64,000 nt of DNA. Source: Cohnella lubricantis. Its GTDB lineage: Bacteria; Bacillota; Bacilli; Paenibacillales; Paenibacillaceae. This document shows positions 54,239-61,400 of this stretch, piece after piece. A program made the position numbers and the translations under genes. The notes beneath the pieces were generated by a model. The model saw nothing but the letters and a program-made list of their open reading frames with translations, made no database searches and was not told the DNA's origin. Position 1 is the stretch's first letter. Each line of letters begins with the position of its first letter. Location: contig NZ_JACJVN010000019.1 of assembly GCF_014212015.1 (NCBI RefSeq), forward strand, positions 62,001 to 126,000, written 5' to 3'.

Positions 54239-54267
54239 ATGTATATGGTGAGCTAGAATTTGCAAGT

Positions 54268-54344
<77 letters not shown>

Positions 54345-54386
54345 ATAGTAAAAAGCATTATGTTCTTTACGTTGGACAGGTCTCTC

Positions 54387-54415
54387 ATACTACAGCAGTT
54401 TAAGACAATATGCAA
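54387..54415 (-). promoter_or_regulatory. promoter of tRNA-fMet
   Basis: On the minus strand TTGCAT (54415-54410) and TAGTAT (54392-54387) are separated by 17 bp. Transcription would start near 54380, about 35 nt before the mature tRNA. Confidence 0.6.
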
Positions 54416-54489
54416 GCGTTTTTCAGGTAGGAGGCGTATTCGCAGACGGTAAACCTAGCGATCTAAGGCTTTAATATATACAAAGCTAG

Positions 54490-54520
54490 AAAAAAACAAG
54501 AACCATCACAAAGGATGGCT
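54490..54520 (-). terminator. intrinsic terminator of dps
   Basis: On the minus strand AGCCATC, CTTTGT and GATGGTT form a stem, followed by CTTGTTTTTT. It lies 88 nt after the dps stop. Confidence 0.8.
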
Positions 54521-54607
54521 CCATAATAGGCCGTTAAAGTCAGCACGGCAAACGTATCATAGCGGGTTATCGTTGTTCGTTGTGCGATGAAGGCAACGGC
54601 TCCGATT

Positions 54608-55045
54608 TTACTTGCTGGCGAAGGCATTCAGCATCCAGACGTGCTTCTGCAGGCCCGCTTGGATCTCAAGCAGCATATCGTGGGTGACTTCGTCGCCGAC
54701 CGACTCGGTGAGAGCAAGCGCTGTTTGCAGCTCGTCGATCATTAGGCCGAAGTCGTGCGCGATGGTCTCAACCATCTGCTCGGAAGTGCGGTTGCAGGCA
54801 TCCTCTTGAACAGTTGCCAGCTTCAATACTTCGCTAAGTGTCGTTACAGCATCTTCGCCAAGGGCGCGAAGGCGTTCCGCCAATACGTCAATATGATCCG
54901 CTGCTTCGTTATAGAGCTCCTCGAACTTCGCATGGAGTGTGAAGAAGTGAGGTCCTTTGATATGCCAGTGGAAGTTGCGAAGCTTCATCTCCGTTACGAT
55001 CCAGTTAGCAAGTTGTTTGTTCAGTTCAGTTGTCATGGCATTCAT
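54608..55045 (-). CDS. dps: Dps-family DNA-binding ferritin-like protein
   Basis: A 145-residue protein. The ferroxidase site of Dps is visible at the dimer interface: NFHWHIKGPHFFTLHAKFEELYNEAADHIDVLAERL (roughly residues 24-59) with the conserved Trp, His, Asp and Glu. Dps dodecamers store iron, remove peroxide and protect DNA. The N-terminus is short and moderately charged, without the long Lys-rich tail of E. coli Dps. GGAGGAA precedes the reverse ATG. A TTTAAACTCAATCTAAA element at 55067-55083, shared with perR and trxB, lies just upstream, implying peroxide control. Confidence 0.93.
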   Translation of the reverse strand: MNAMTTELNKQLANWIVTEMKLRNFHWHIKGPHFFTLHAKFEELYNEAADHIDVLAERLRALGEDAVTTLSEVLKLATVQEDACNRTSEQMVETIAHDFGLMIDELQTALALTESVGDEVTHDMLLEIQAGLQKHVWMLNAFASK

Positions 55046-55066
55046 TGAGAATTCCTCCTTTTAAAT

Positions 55067-55083
55067 TTAAACTCAATCTAAAT
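55067..55083. promoter_or_regulatory. shared 17-bp element upstream of dps (PerR-box candidate)
   Basis: TTTAAACTCAATCTAAA differs by one base from the copy before trxB and by two from that before perR. It lies 22 nt before the dps ATG and just downstream of a possible -10 (TATTAT on the minus strand, 55098-55093), a position where a repressor would block. Confidence 0.7.
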
Positions 55084-55297
55084 CTAAAAACATAATAACA
55101 CCATATGGTCGCTAGAGCATGAAGAATTGATGAAGAAATGGTGAACGTTGGGGCGGACGTACGGAGGAAGGGGGGGGAATTAGTCTGCAAACCGAACTAA
55201 CTCGGCGCTCGAAGCAGCCGCGCAACTCTTCTCCTCCCGCAACTCTAGCAACTCTGCTACAATAGAATAGCTAGACGCTATGGGGGTAATCGCAATC

Positions 55298-56209
55298 ATG
55301 AAAACATTCAAGAAGTTCTATATCGAAATAACGAGCGTCTGCAATCTCGCTTGCACGTTCTGTCCAGAGACGAAGCGTCAGGCGCAGTTCCTGCAGGTGG
55401 ATCGTTTCCGCCATATACTGGATGAGATCAAGCCGCATACCGACTCGATCTATCTTCACGTGAAGGGCGAGCCGCTGCTGCATCCGAAGATTGATCAACT
55501 GCTCGACATCAGCTGCGAGAAGGGCTTCAAGGTGAACATCACGTCGAATGGTACGCTGCTGCACAAGAATCGGGACAAGCTGCTCGGCAAGCCGGCGCTG
55601 CGGCAGATGAACTTCAGTCTGCACAGCTTCGACGGCCATCCCGGCTCGAAGGACAAGGAAGGCTATGTCACTAGCGTCGTCAATTTCGCTAAGGAAGCGG
55701 CGAAGGAACACGGCGTGTTCATCTCGCTGCGCCTCTGGAACTTGACGGAGGACAACCAGACGAACCTGCAGCGCAAGCGCAACCGCGAGGTGCTGGACAT
55801 TCTCGAGCGTGAATTCAATCTCGACTACAATATCGAAGAGAGGTTCGAGCGGGGCAAAGGACTTAAACTCACCGACCGCATCTACTTGAACCAGGATCAC
55901 GAGTTCAAATGGCCGAAGCTGGAGGAGCGGGAAGCCGAGGGGCGAGGGTTCTGCCACGCGCTTCGCAATCAAGCCGGCGTGCTCGTCGACGGGACGGTCG
56001 TCCCGTGCTGCCTCGACGGCGAAGGCGTCATTAACCTCGGCAACATCCACGACAAGCCGTTCGGCGACATCATTGAAGGTGAACGGGCCAATCGGCTGTA
56101 CGACGGATTCTCCCGACGCGAGGTTGTCGAGGAGCTGTGCCGCAAGTGCGGGTACAGGCAGCGGTTCAACCTGCCGCCGTCAGCTGGCACGGAAGACGAA
56201 ATTGCTTGA
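55298..56209 (+). CDS. radical SAM protein with SPASM-type C-terminus
   Basis: A 303-residue protein. The radical SAM cluster motif is CNLACTFC (Cys12-16-19), inside IEITSVCNLACTFCPETK. The GGE-equivalent is VKGEPLLHP. The C-terminal half has more cysteines: FCHALRNQAGVLVDGTVVPCCLDGEGVINLGNI and LCRKCGYR, the SPASM arrangement that binds an auxiliary cluster. Substrates of such proteins range from peptides to small molecules; none is clear here, and no precursor peptide gene is seen next to it. The ATG 55298 follows GGGGGT by 10 nt. Confidence 0.85.
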   Translation: MKTFKKFYIEITSVCNLACTFCPETKRQAQFLQVDRFRHILDEIKPHTDSIYLHVKGEPLLHPKIDQLLDISCEKGFKVNITSNGTLLHKNRDKLLGKPALRQMNFSLHSFDGHPGSKDKEGYVTSVVNFAKEAAKEHGVFISLRLWNLTEDNQTNLQRKRNREVLDILEREFNLDYNIEERFERGKGLKLTDRIYLNQDHEFKWPKLEEREAEGRGFCHALRNQAGVLVDGTVVPCCLDGEGVINLGNIHDKPFGDIIEGERANRLYDGFSRREVVEELCRKCGYRQRFNLPPSAGTEDEIA

Positions 56210-56276
56210 TCATCGGCCGGAAATCGGGTATGATCTTATAGAATATTTTCCTTAACCGAATACGCATCAACCGGAG

Positions 56277-56304
56277 GAGCCTGCCATTCGCAGGCTTCTT
56301 TTTG
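56277..56304 (+). terminator. intrinsic terminator after the radical SAM gene
   Basis: GAGCCTGC (56277-56284), CATTC and GCAGGCTT form an 8-bp stem (one G-T pair), followed by CTTTTTG. Confidence 0.85.
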
Positions 56305-56376
56305 CATTTTTTTGGGGTTGCGAAGGTCGGAATGGGGAATTTCTAACAATCAGAAAGCATTAGAGGGGGCGCTGCC

Positions 56377-57654
56377 ATGGAACAGCAAGCTATTTGGGCA
56401 ATCGTTATATTCTTAGCAACTTATGCCATGATCATCACGGAGAAAATTCACCGGACAATCGTCGCGATGATCGGAGCGGCGCTAATGGTCGGCGTGGGCA
56501 TCGTCGATCAGGAGATCGCCATCCATCACATTGACTTCAATACGCTCGGGTTGTTGGTCGGCATGATGATCATCGTCGGCATCACCGCCGAGACCGGTCT
56601 CTTCAATTATATTGCGATCGCAGCCGCGAAAAAGGCAAAGGGCGTGCCGATTCGAATTCTCGTTGCGCTGGCGCTCATTACCGCCGTCGGCTCGGCCTTC
56701 CTCGACAACGTGACGACGGTGCTGCTCATGGTTCCCGTCACGTTCAGCATTACGCGGGAGCTTAAGGTGTCGCCGCTCCCGTTCTTGCTGACGCAGATCG
56801 TCGCATCGAACGTAGGCGGCACGGCGACGCTGATCGGCGACCCGCCGAATATCATGATCGGCAGCGCCGTCAAGGAACTGACGTTCAATGCCTTCCTGGC
56901 GAATTTGGCGCCAATCGTTGTCGTCATTATGGCCGTGTATGTCGGCATCTTCATCTTGATGTTCCGCAAGAAGCTTCGCACAACGGATGAAGCCGTCCGC
57001 AGCTTGATGGCGATCAATGAGAAGGAATTGATTACGGACCGCAAGCTGCTTATCCAATCGCTTGTCGTTCTGGGCCTTGTCATTCTCGGCTTCTTCACGC
57101 ATCAGATGCTGCATATGGAGTCGGCAACGGTGGCACTGGCTGGTGCCTTCCTATTGTTGCTGCTGACTGGCGAGCACTCGATGGAGCGATCGCTTAGCAA
57201 AGTCGAATGGACGACGATCTTCTTCTTCGTCGGCTTGTTCGTGCTCGTCTCCGGACTTGTCGAGACAGGCGTCATCGCGGATCTGGCGACGAAGGCGATC
57301 GATTGGACAGGCGGCGACCCGGTGGCGACTTCGATGCTGATTCTATGGCTGAGCGCGATCGCCTCATCGTTCCTCGACAACATTCCGTTCGTGGCGACGA
57401 TGATCCCGATGATTCAAGAGATCGGCGCGCTCGGCTACGGCGATCTCGAACCGCTCTGGTGGAGCCTGGCGCTCGGCGCTTGCCTTGGCGGCAACGGCGC
57501 GCTGATCGGCGCAAGCGCCAACCTGATCGTAGCCGGGCTGGCCGGGAAGGAAGGACACCCGATCTCGTTCATGAGGTTCCTTAAGTTCGGCTTCCCGCTG
57601 ATGATTCTATCGATCGTCATTAGCAGCGTTTATATTTACCTTCGTTATTTGTAA
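56377..57654 (+). CDS. ArsB/NhaD-family ion transporter
   Basis: A 425-residue membrane protein with about eleven helices, in two related halves. Each half has a conserved re-entrant segment: ALITAVGSAFLDNVTTVLLMVPV and SAIASSFLDNIPFVATMIPM, the FLDN motif repeated. IVASNVGGTATLIGDPPNIMI and GACLGGNGALIGASANLI are the matched loops of the IT/ArsB-NhaD superfamily. Substrates in the family include arsenite, sodium and dicarboxylates, so no specific ion can be stated. AGAGGGGG precedes ATG 56377. It sits just upstream of perR, whose promoter is its own. Confidence 0.9.
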   Translation: MEQQAIWAIVIFLATYAMIITEKIHRTIVAMIGAALMVGVGIVDQEIAIHHIDFNTLGLLVGMMIIVGITAETGLFNYIAIAAAKKAKGVPIRILVALALITAVGSAFLDNVTTVLLMVPVTFSITRELKVSPLPFLLTQIVASNVGGTATLIGDPPNIMIGSAVKELTFNAFLANLAPIVVVIMAVYVGIFILMFRKKLRTTDEAVRSLMAINEKELITDRKLLIQSLVVLGLVILGFFTHQMLHMESATVALAGAFLLLLLTGEHSMERSLSKVEWTTIFFFVGLFVLVSGLVETGVIADLATKAIDWTGGDPVATSMLILWLSAIASSFLDNIPFVATMIPMIQEIGALGYGDLEPLWWSLALGACLGGNGALIGASANLIVAGLAGKEGHPISFMRFLKFGFPLMILSIVISSVYIYLRYL

Positions 57655-57665
57655 GCCGGCGGGGA

Positions 57666-57694
57666 TTGATTTTCAGACGATATCAGAATATATT
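57666..57694 (+). promoter_or_regulatory. perR promoter
   Basis: TTGATT (57666-57671) and TATATT (57689-57694) are 17 bp apart. The shared element TTTAAACTAAATCTAAG (57693-57709) begins within the -10 box and covers the likely start point, fitting autorepression. Confidence 0.65.
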
Positions 57695-57709
57695 TAAACT
57701 AAATCTAAG
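57693..57709. promoter_or_regulatory. shared 17-bp element upstream of perR (PerR-box candidate)
   Basis: TTTAAACTAAATCTAAG lies over the -10 and start region of perR. It matches the trxB copy (58925-58941) in 16 of 17 positions and the dps copy in 15. Confidence 0.72.
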
Positions 57710-57729
57710 CAGAAGAAGGAGGGATGGAC

Positions 57730-58134
57730 ATGTCCCGCAGCGGACTTACCGCGCCTAGGAAGCTGATTCTCGATATCGTCAGCGAATCGCACGACCATCC
57801 GACCGCTTCGGATATTATTGATCGTCTTAAGCATCAAGGCCAAACCGTTGCTTACGCAACCGTCTATAATTCACTTCGTTATCTGACCGATAATGGCATG
57901 ATCCGCGAGCTCAAGCTTGAAGGAGACGCCAGCCGGTACGACGCGAGAACCGAAGATCATCACCACATCGTCTGCACATCGTGCGGACGAGTGGATGAGA
58001 TCCTGACGGGATCGCCGAAGAATTGGCTTCAGGAGATCGAAGCCGAGACCGGTTATACGATAACGGAAGAACAACTGCTGTTCAAAGGAGTGTGCGCCGA
58101 ATGCAGAACGTTGAACAAGCCGGGCGTCCAATAA
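57730..58134 (+). CDS. perR: PerR-type peroxide-sensing Fur-family repressor
   Basis: About 134 residues. The winged helix has HPTASDIIDRLKHQGQTVAYATVYNSLRYL. The structural zinc cysteines are CTSC and CAEC. The regulatory metal ligands match PerR: His23 in HPTA, Asp71 in SRYDARTEDHHH (Fur has Glu here), and His77 and His79. Fe(II)-bound PerR loses DNA binding when peroxide oxidises the histidines. ATG 57730 (AAGGAGGG 7 nt upstream) is preferred to ATG 57724, which is too close. The operon start has a candidate box, and dps and trxB share the same sequence. The next gene starts inside this one. Confidence 0.9.
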   Translation: MSRSGLTAPRKLILDIVSESHDHPTASDIIDRLKHQGQTVAYATVYNSLRYLTDNGMIRELKLEGDASRYDARTEDHHHIVCTSCGRVDEILTGSPKNWLQEIEAETGYTITEEQLLFKGVCAECRTLNKPGVQ

Positions 58135-58832
58135 CGCCGCCCGCTCTGGAGTTGCTGCCGGAAGGAGCGTTCTGCGACACGACGCGCCGCATCGTCATCG
58201 TCAGCCCTTATCCGGCGCATCTGCAGGATCTCGTCTCCGAATTGATGGCGCAATGCTATGATGTTCTGCTGTTCCGCCTTACGAAGGAGCAGGCGCTGCC
58301 GCCGATTGTGGCGGATCTGCTCATCATCGATCGCACATGGGGAATCGACACGGAGGTTCCGGTTAATTCGGCCGCCGATATCCTGTACTTGATCGGCGAT
58401 CGGACGAGCGGGCCGCTGCCGGATGAGGAAGCGGCGCTCCATTGGCCGTCCAGCCTGGACTTCGCGGTTCGCCGGATCGAAGAGCTTGCCGGCAAGGAGA
58501 AGCCGCTGGATTCGTCGGCGCTGTCCGCGCATCCGGAGCGGATTCACTTCAAGGATATTGAGATCGATCCGAAGCGAATGGTCGTCTGGCACAGCGGCTC
58601 CCGCGTCGATCTGACGAAGACGGAATACGATCTGCTGCGGCTGCTGATCACGTCCGAAGGCGTTCTGTCCCGCCAGGACATTATGGAAGCGATCTGGGGC
58701 GACGGGTATTTCGGAGGCAGCAATTCCATCGACGTTCATATCAAGAGCCTGCGGCACAAGCTTGGCGACGACCCGAAGCAGCCGAGCTACATCGCTACCG
58801 TCCGCGGCGTCGGCTATCGATTGGCCGATTGA
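58101..58832 (+). CDS. atypical OmpR-type winged-helix regulator with degenerate receiver
   Basis: A 243-residue protein that starts 34 nt before the perR stop, with AAGGAG 10 nt upstream of ATG 58101, so translation is coupled. The C-terminal part (about 140-243) is a full OmpR winged helix: DLTKTEYDLLRLLITSEGVLSRQDIMEAIWG and SNSIDVHIKSLRHKLG, ending VRGVGYRLAD. The N-terminal part (about 29-128) has a receiver-like strand-helix pattern, but the acidic pair after the first strand is missing (IVIVSPYPAH), Asp77 remains in LLIIDRTW, and the Lys of KP is absent. It probably acts without phosphorylation. No kinase is near. Confidence 0.82.
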   Translation: MQNVEQAGRPITPPALELLPEGAFCDTTRRIVIVSPYPAHLQDLVSELMAQCYDVLLFRLTKEQALPPIVADLLIIDRTWGIDTEVPVNSAADILYLIGDRTSGPLPDEEAALHWPSSLDFAVRRIEELAGKEKPLDSSALSAHPERIHFKDIEIDPKRMVVWHSGSRVDLTKTEYDLLRLLITSEGVLSRQDIMEAIWGDGYFGGSNSIDVHIKSLRHKLGDDPKQPSYIATVRGVGYRLAD

Positions 58833-58843
58833 TGAACCTGATA

Positions 58844-58881
58844 TTCATATAATCTTCATATGGTCTTCATCATACCTTCAT
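58844..58881. promoter_or_regulatory. four TTCAT direct repeats, exactly 11 bp apart
   Basis: TTCAT begins at 58844, 58855, 58866 and 58877. OmpR-family winged-helix proteins bind head-to-tail direct repeats with about 11-bp period, so this is a candidate site for the regulator encoded immediately upstream, or for another family member such as PhoP. The last two repeats overlap the stem of the terminator at 58869-58914. Confidence 0.6.
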
Positions 58882-58914
58882 GCAGCCTTGCTGCACCGAT
58901 GGTATGATTTTTTT
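58869..58914 (+). terminator. intrinsic terminator of the perR operon
   Basis: An outer stem ATCATACC (58869-58876) with GGTATGAT (58901-58908) encloses an inner stem TGCAGC/GCTGCA (58881-58895), followed by a T run to 58914. It separates perR and its regulator partner from trxB. Confidence 0.85.
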
Positions 58915-58924
58915 GTCAAAGGAA

Positions 58925-58941
58925 TTTAAACTAAATCTAAA
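58925..58941. promoter_or_regulatory. shared 17-bp element upstream of trxB (PerR-box candidate)
   Basis: TTTAAACTAAATCTAAA lies 22 nt before the trxB GTG, directly downstream of a TTGTCA hexamer (58913-58918). The start point could not be fixed, because a -10 at 17 bp spacing would be the weak TCTAAA inside the element. Confidence 0.72.
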
Positions 58942-58963
58942 TATAAGAGGAGATGAACCTGCT

Positions 58964-59890
58964 GTGCGCAAAACGATCATTATCGGCACCGGCCCAGCCG
59001 GATTGACCGCGGCGATCTATCTCGCGAGAGCGAACCTGAATCCGCTCGTCATCGAAGGCCCCGAACCGGGCGGCCAATTGACGACGACGACGGAAGTTGA
59101 GAACTTCCCAGGCTTCCCGGAAGGTATCATGGGACCTGAACTGATGGAGAATATGCGCAAGCAAGCCGAGCGCTTCGGCGCTGAGTTCAAGACCGGCTGG
59201 GTGAACGAGGTGGACATGTCCAAGCGTCCGTTCACGCTGAAGGTTGAAGGCATGGGCGAGCTGCAGGCGGAGACGATTATCGTCTCGACCGGCGCATCGG
59301 CGAAATACCTGGGCATTCCGGGGGAAAAAGAAAATGTCGGACGCGGCGTCAGCACTTGCGCGACCTGCGACGGCTTCTTCTACCGCGGCAAGAAGATCAT
59401 CGTCGTCGGCGGCGGCGACTCCGCGATGGAGGAAGCGAGCTTCCTGACGCGCTTCGCGTCGGAAGTCGTCTTGGTCAATCGCCGCACCGAGCTGCGCGCC
59501 TCCAAGATCATGCAGGACCGCGCTCGCGAGAACGCGAAGATCAGCTGGGCGCTCAACCGCACGCCGCTTGAAGTGGTCGCGGACGACAACGGCGTCAAGG
59601 GCCTGAAGGTGCTCAACAACGAGACCGGCAAGGAAGAACTGGTTGAAGCGCAAGGCGTATTCGTCGCCATCGGCCACACGCCGAACACGAAGTTCCTTGG
59701 CGGCCAGCTGACGACGGACGATCATGGTTACCTGGTCGTTAACCCAGGCACGACCGAGACGAACATCCCTGGCGTCTTCGCTTGCGGCGACGTGCAAGAC
59801 AACCGGTATCGCCAAGCGATCAGCGCCGCAGGAACGGGCTGCATGGCAGCGCTGGACTGCGAGCGGTTCCTGGAGGCTAACGAAGCGTAA
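58964..59890 (+). CDS. trxB: thioredoxin reductase
   Basis: A 308-residue flavoprotein that reduces thioredoxin-type proteins with NADPH. FAD-binding GTGPAGLTAAIY opens the protein, CATCDG (near residue 134) is the redox disulfide, GGGDSAMEEA (near 155) binds NADPH, and GVFACGDVQDNRYRQAISAAGTG closes it. The GTG at 58964 has GAGGAGA 10 nt upstream; the open frame back to 58880 lacks a site and contains the PerR-type element. Glutaredoxin and peroxiredoxin genes follow, so it may feed electrons to both. Confidence 0.93.
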   Translation: MRKTIIIGTGPAGLTAAIYLARANLNPLVIEGPEPGGQLTTTTEVENFPGFPEGIMGPELMENMRKQAERFGAEFKTGWVNEVDMSKRPFTLKVEGMGELQAETIIVSTGASAKYLGIPGEKENVGRGVSTCATCDGFFYRGKKIIVVGGGDSAMEEASFLTRFASEVVLVNRRTELRASKIMQDRARENAKISWALNRTPLEVVADDNGVKGLKVLNNETGKEELVEAQGVFVAIGHTPNTKFLGGQLTTDDHGYLVVNPGTTETNIPGVFACGDVQDNRYRQAISAAGTGCMAALDCERFLEANEA

Positions 59891-59946
59891 GAGATATCAC
59901 GATAGGACAACTACATTATCAGAACAGATTAAGGAGGCAATTGATC

Positions 59947-60189
59947 ATGGCACAAACCGCCATTGTGTACACGAGCACGCACTGCCAATACTGCAAGCAA
60001 GTCAAGTCGTTCTTGAGCGAGAAGGGCGTCGAATACGAAGAGCGCAACATCGACCAAGACGAGCGCTACGCGGAAGAGCTGTGGAACACGGGCATGCGCT
60101 CGGTTCCGGTCACCGTCATCGGCGAGAGCAAGATTCTCGGCTACAATATCACGCAGTTGAACCGCGCGCTGGAAGCGACACAAGCTTAA
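59947..60189 (+). CDS. glutaredoxin-like protein
   Basis: An 80-residue thioredoxin-fold protein. The active site is CQYC (Cys13 and Cys16), followed by EYEERNIDQDERYAEELWNTGMRSVPVTVI, where the cis-proline SVPV and GESKILGYN match the NrdH/glutaredoxin group. A YxxIDxD pattern is typical of Firmicute NrdH-like proteins. ATG 59947 follows AGGAGG at 59932-59937. It lies between trxB and a peroxiredoxin on one strand, suggesting a reductase-redoxin-peroxidase relay. Confidence 0.85.
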   Translation: MAQTAIVYTSTHCQYCKQVKSFLSEKGVEYEERNIDQDERYAEELWNTGMRSVPVTVIGESKILGYNITQLNRALEATQA

Positions 60190-60247
60190 TTCGGCATCTG
60201 ATCCGCTATCTGCTTCACGTCATACAACCAACAGGAGGAACTACATC

Positions 60248-60814
60248 ATGAGCAACCTGCAATCTAACGTTTATCCTTATGCGAAGGTCGGCCTGCCGGC
60301 GCCATCGTTCAGCCTGCTGTCCACGAAGAATATTGAGACGCTAGAGGAGAAAATCTCTCTAGAAGATTACCGCGGCAAGTGGCTCGTCTTCTTCTTCTGG
60401 CCGTTCGACTTCACGTTCGTCTGCCCGACCGAGATCCGCGGGTTCAGCGACAGCTATGAACAGTTCAAGCAGCTGGATTGCGAAGTGCTGGGCGCATCCG
60501 TCGACAGCATCTACACGCACCGCGCTTGGATTCAGACGCCGGTGGAGCAGAACGGCATCGGCGCGATCCAGTTCCCGATCGTGTCCGACTTCACGAAGGA
60601 GACGGCCGAAGCTTACGGCATTCTGGACGAAGAGACGCGCGCCGCTCACCGCGGACTGTTCATCATCGATCCGGAAGGCATCCTGCGCTACCAAGTCGTC
60701 ACGGACATGAACGTCGGCCGGAGCGTCGAAGAGACGCTGCGCATCCTTCAAGCGCTGCAATCCGGCGGCCTGTGCCCCGTCAACTGGAAGCCTGGCGAGA
60801 AGACGCTGGCATAA
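60248..60814 (+). CDS. 2-Cys peroxiredoxin (YkuU-like, AhpC/TSA family)
   Basis: A 188-residue thiol peroxidase that reduces hydrogen peroxide and alkyl peroxides. The peroxidatic Cys is in DFTFVCPTEI (near residue 60), the resolving Cys in GGLCPVNWKPGEKTL near the end. Residues WPFDFTFVCPTEIRGFSD and RGLFIIDPEGILRYQVV match YkuU-like proteins, which end at about this length, whereas AhpC has a longer C-terminus. GGAGG lies before ATG 60248. Located as the third gene after trxB and glutaredoxin. A terminator follows at 60852-60881. Confidence 0.93.
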   Translation: MSNLQSNVYPYAKVGLPAPSFSLLSTKNIETLEEKISLEDYRGKWLVFFFWPFDFTFVCPTEIRGFSDSYEQFKQLDCEVLGASVDSIYTHRAWIQTPVEQNGIGAIQFPIVSDFTKETAEAYGILDEETRAAHRGLFIIDPEGILRYQVVTDMNVGRSVEETLRILQALQSGGLCPVNWKPGEKTLA

Positions 60815-60851
60815 GGGCATAAACCGTTCCGCCTATACGCAAATTATTGTT

Positions 60852-60881
60852 GCGCAAAGACCCTTGCGAGGGTCTTTTTGC
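60852..60881 (+). terminator. intrinsic terminator after the peroxiredoxin gene
   Basis: AAAGACCCT, TGCG and AGGGTCTTT form a 9-bp stem with T5 overlapping its 3' side, and the flanking GCGC/TTGCG adds pairing. It ends the trxB operon. Confidence 0.92.
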
Positions 60882-61015
60882 GTTGAGGAGCGCGGGCAAT
60901 TGCCTATAGAGGCGCTTGACTTTTGCGGCGGCGAACGCATTCTTGACGAGAGGAGCCGGAAGGACTATATTTAGTCGGTTGGTTGGAGAACGAATGAAGG
61001 GAATGCAAGCAGAAC

Positions 61016-61213
61016 GTGGCAACTCAAGAAGAGACAAACAGCAAGATGTCGATCGTTAAGATCCTTAAGTGCAAGAACAATGAATGCAAAGCGTGGGTGC
61101 GGGAGGAATTCGCCACGCCGGGACAGACGTGCCCGATGTGCAGCGGCCCCATGCTGCGCACGATGAAGCATCTGCCTCCGCTCGTGAAGAAGGTCAAGTC
61201 GACCAGCCGCTAA
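61016..61213 (+). CDS. small zinc-ribbon protein, YdjO/cold-inducible type
   Basis: A 65-residue protein with a four-cysteine zinc ribbon: CKNNEC (residues 19-24) and CPMC (39-42), set in KCKNNECKAWVREEFATPGQ and TCPMCSGPML. This is the pattern of YdjO-like cold-inducible proteins of Bacilli. The GTG at 61016 has only a weak AAGGGAA upstream; an ATG at 61046 (MSIVKILKCKN) would keep the ribbon. A basic tail (VKKVKSTSR) may bind nucleic acid. A short hairpin follows at 61241-61279. Confidence 0.72.
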   Translation: MATQEETNSKMSIVKILKCKNNECKAWVREEFATPGQTCPMCSGPMLRTMKHLPPLVKKVKSTSR

Positions 61214-61240
61214 AGGCGCGATAAGCGACAATTGGAGCCG

Positions 61241-61279
61241 GAACCTTCGATCCGCGCGATGCGGGTTGGAGGTTCTTTG
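61241..61279 (+). terminator. terminator-like hairpin after the zinc-ribbon gene
   Basis: GAACCT (61241-61246) pairs with AGGTTC (61270-61275); inside, CCGC and GCGG form a second helix. TTTGC follows. Confidence 0.55.
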
Positions 61280-61400
61280 CATTGTTCTGATGTGCTGGAT
61301 GCAATGAACGGTTCGGTGCATGGAAGTCGAAGTCTTCGAATGCGTTGGACGTTGTGATATGCTTAGATAATAAGGTTAGGAATGGGAGATGGCATCGATC

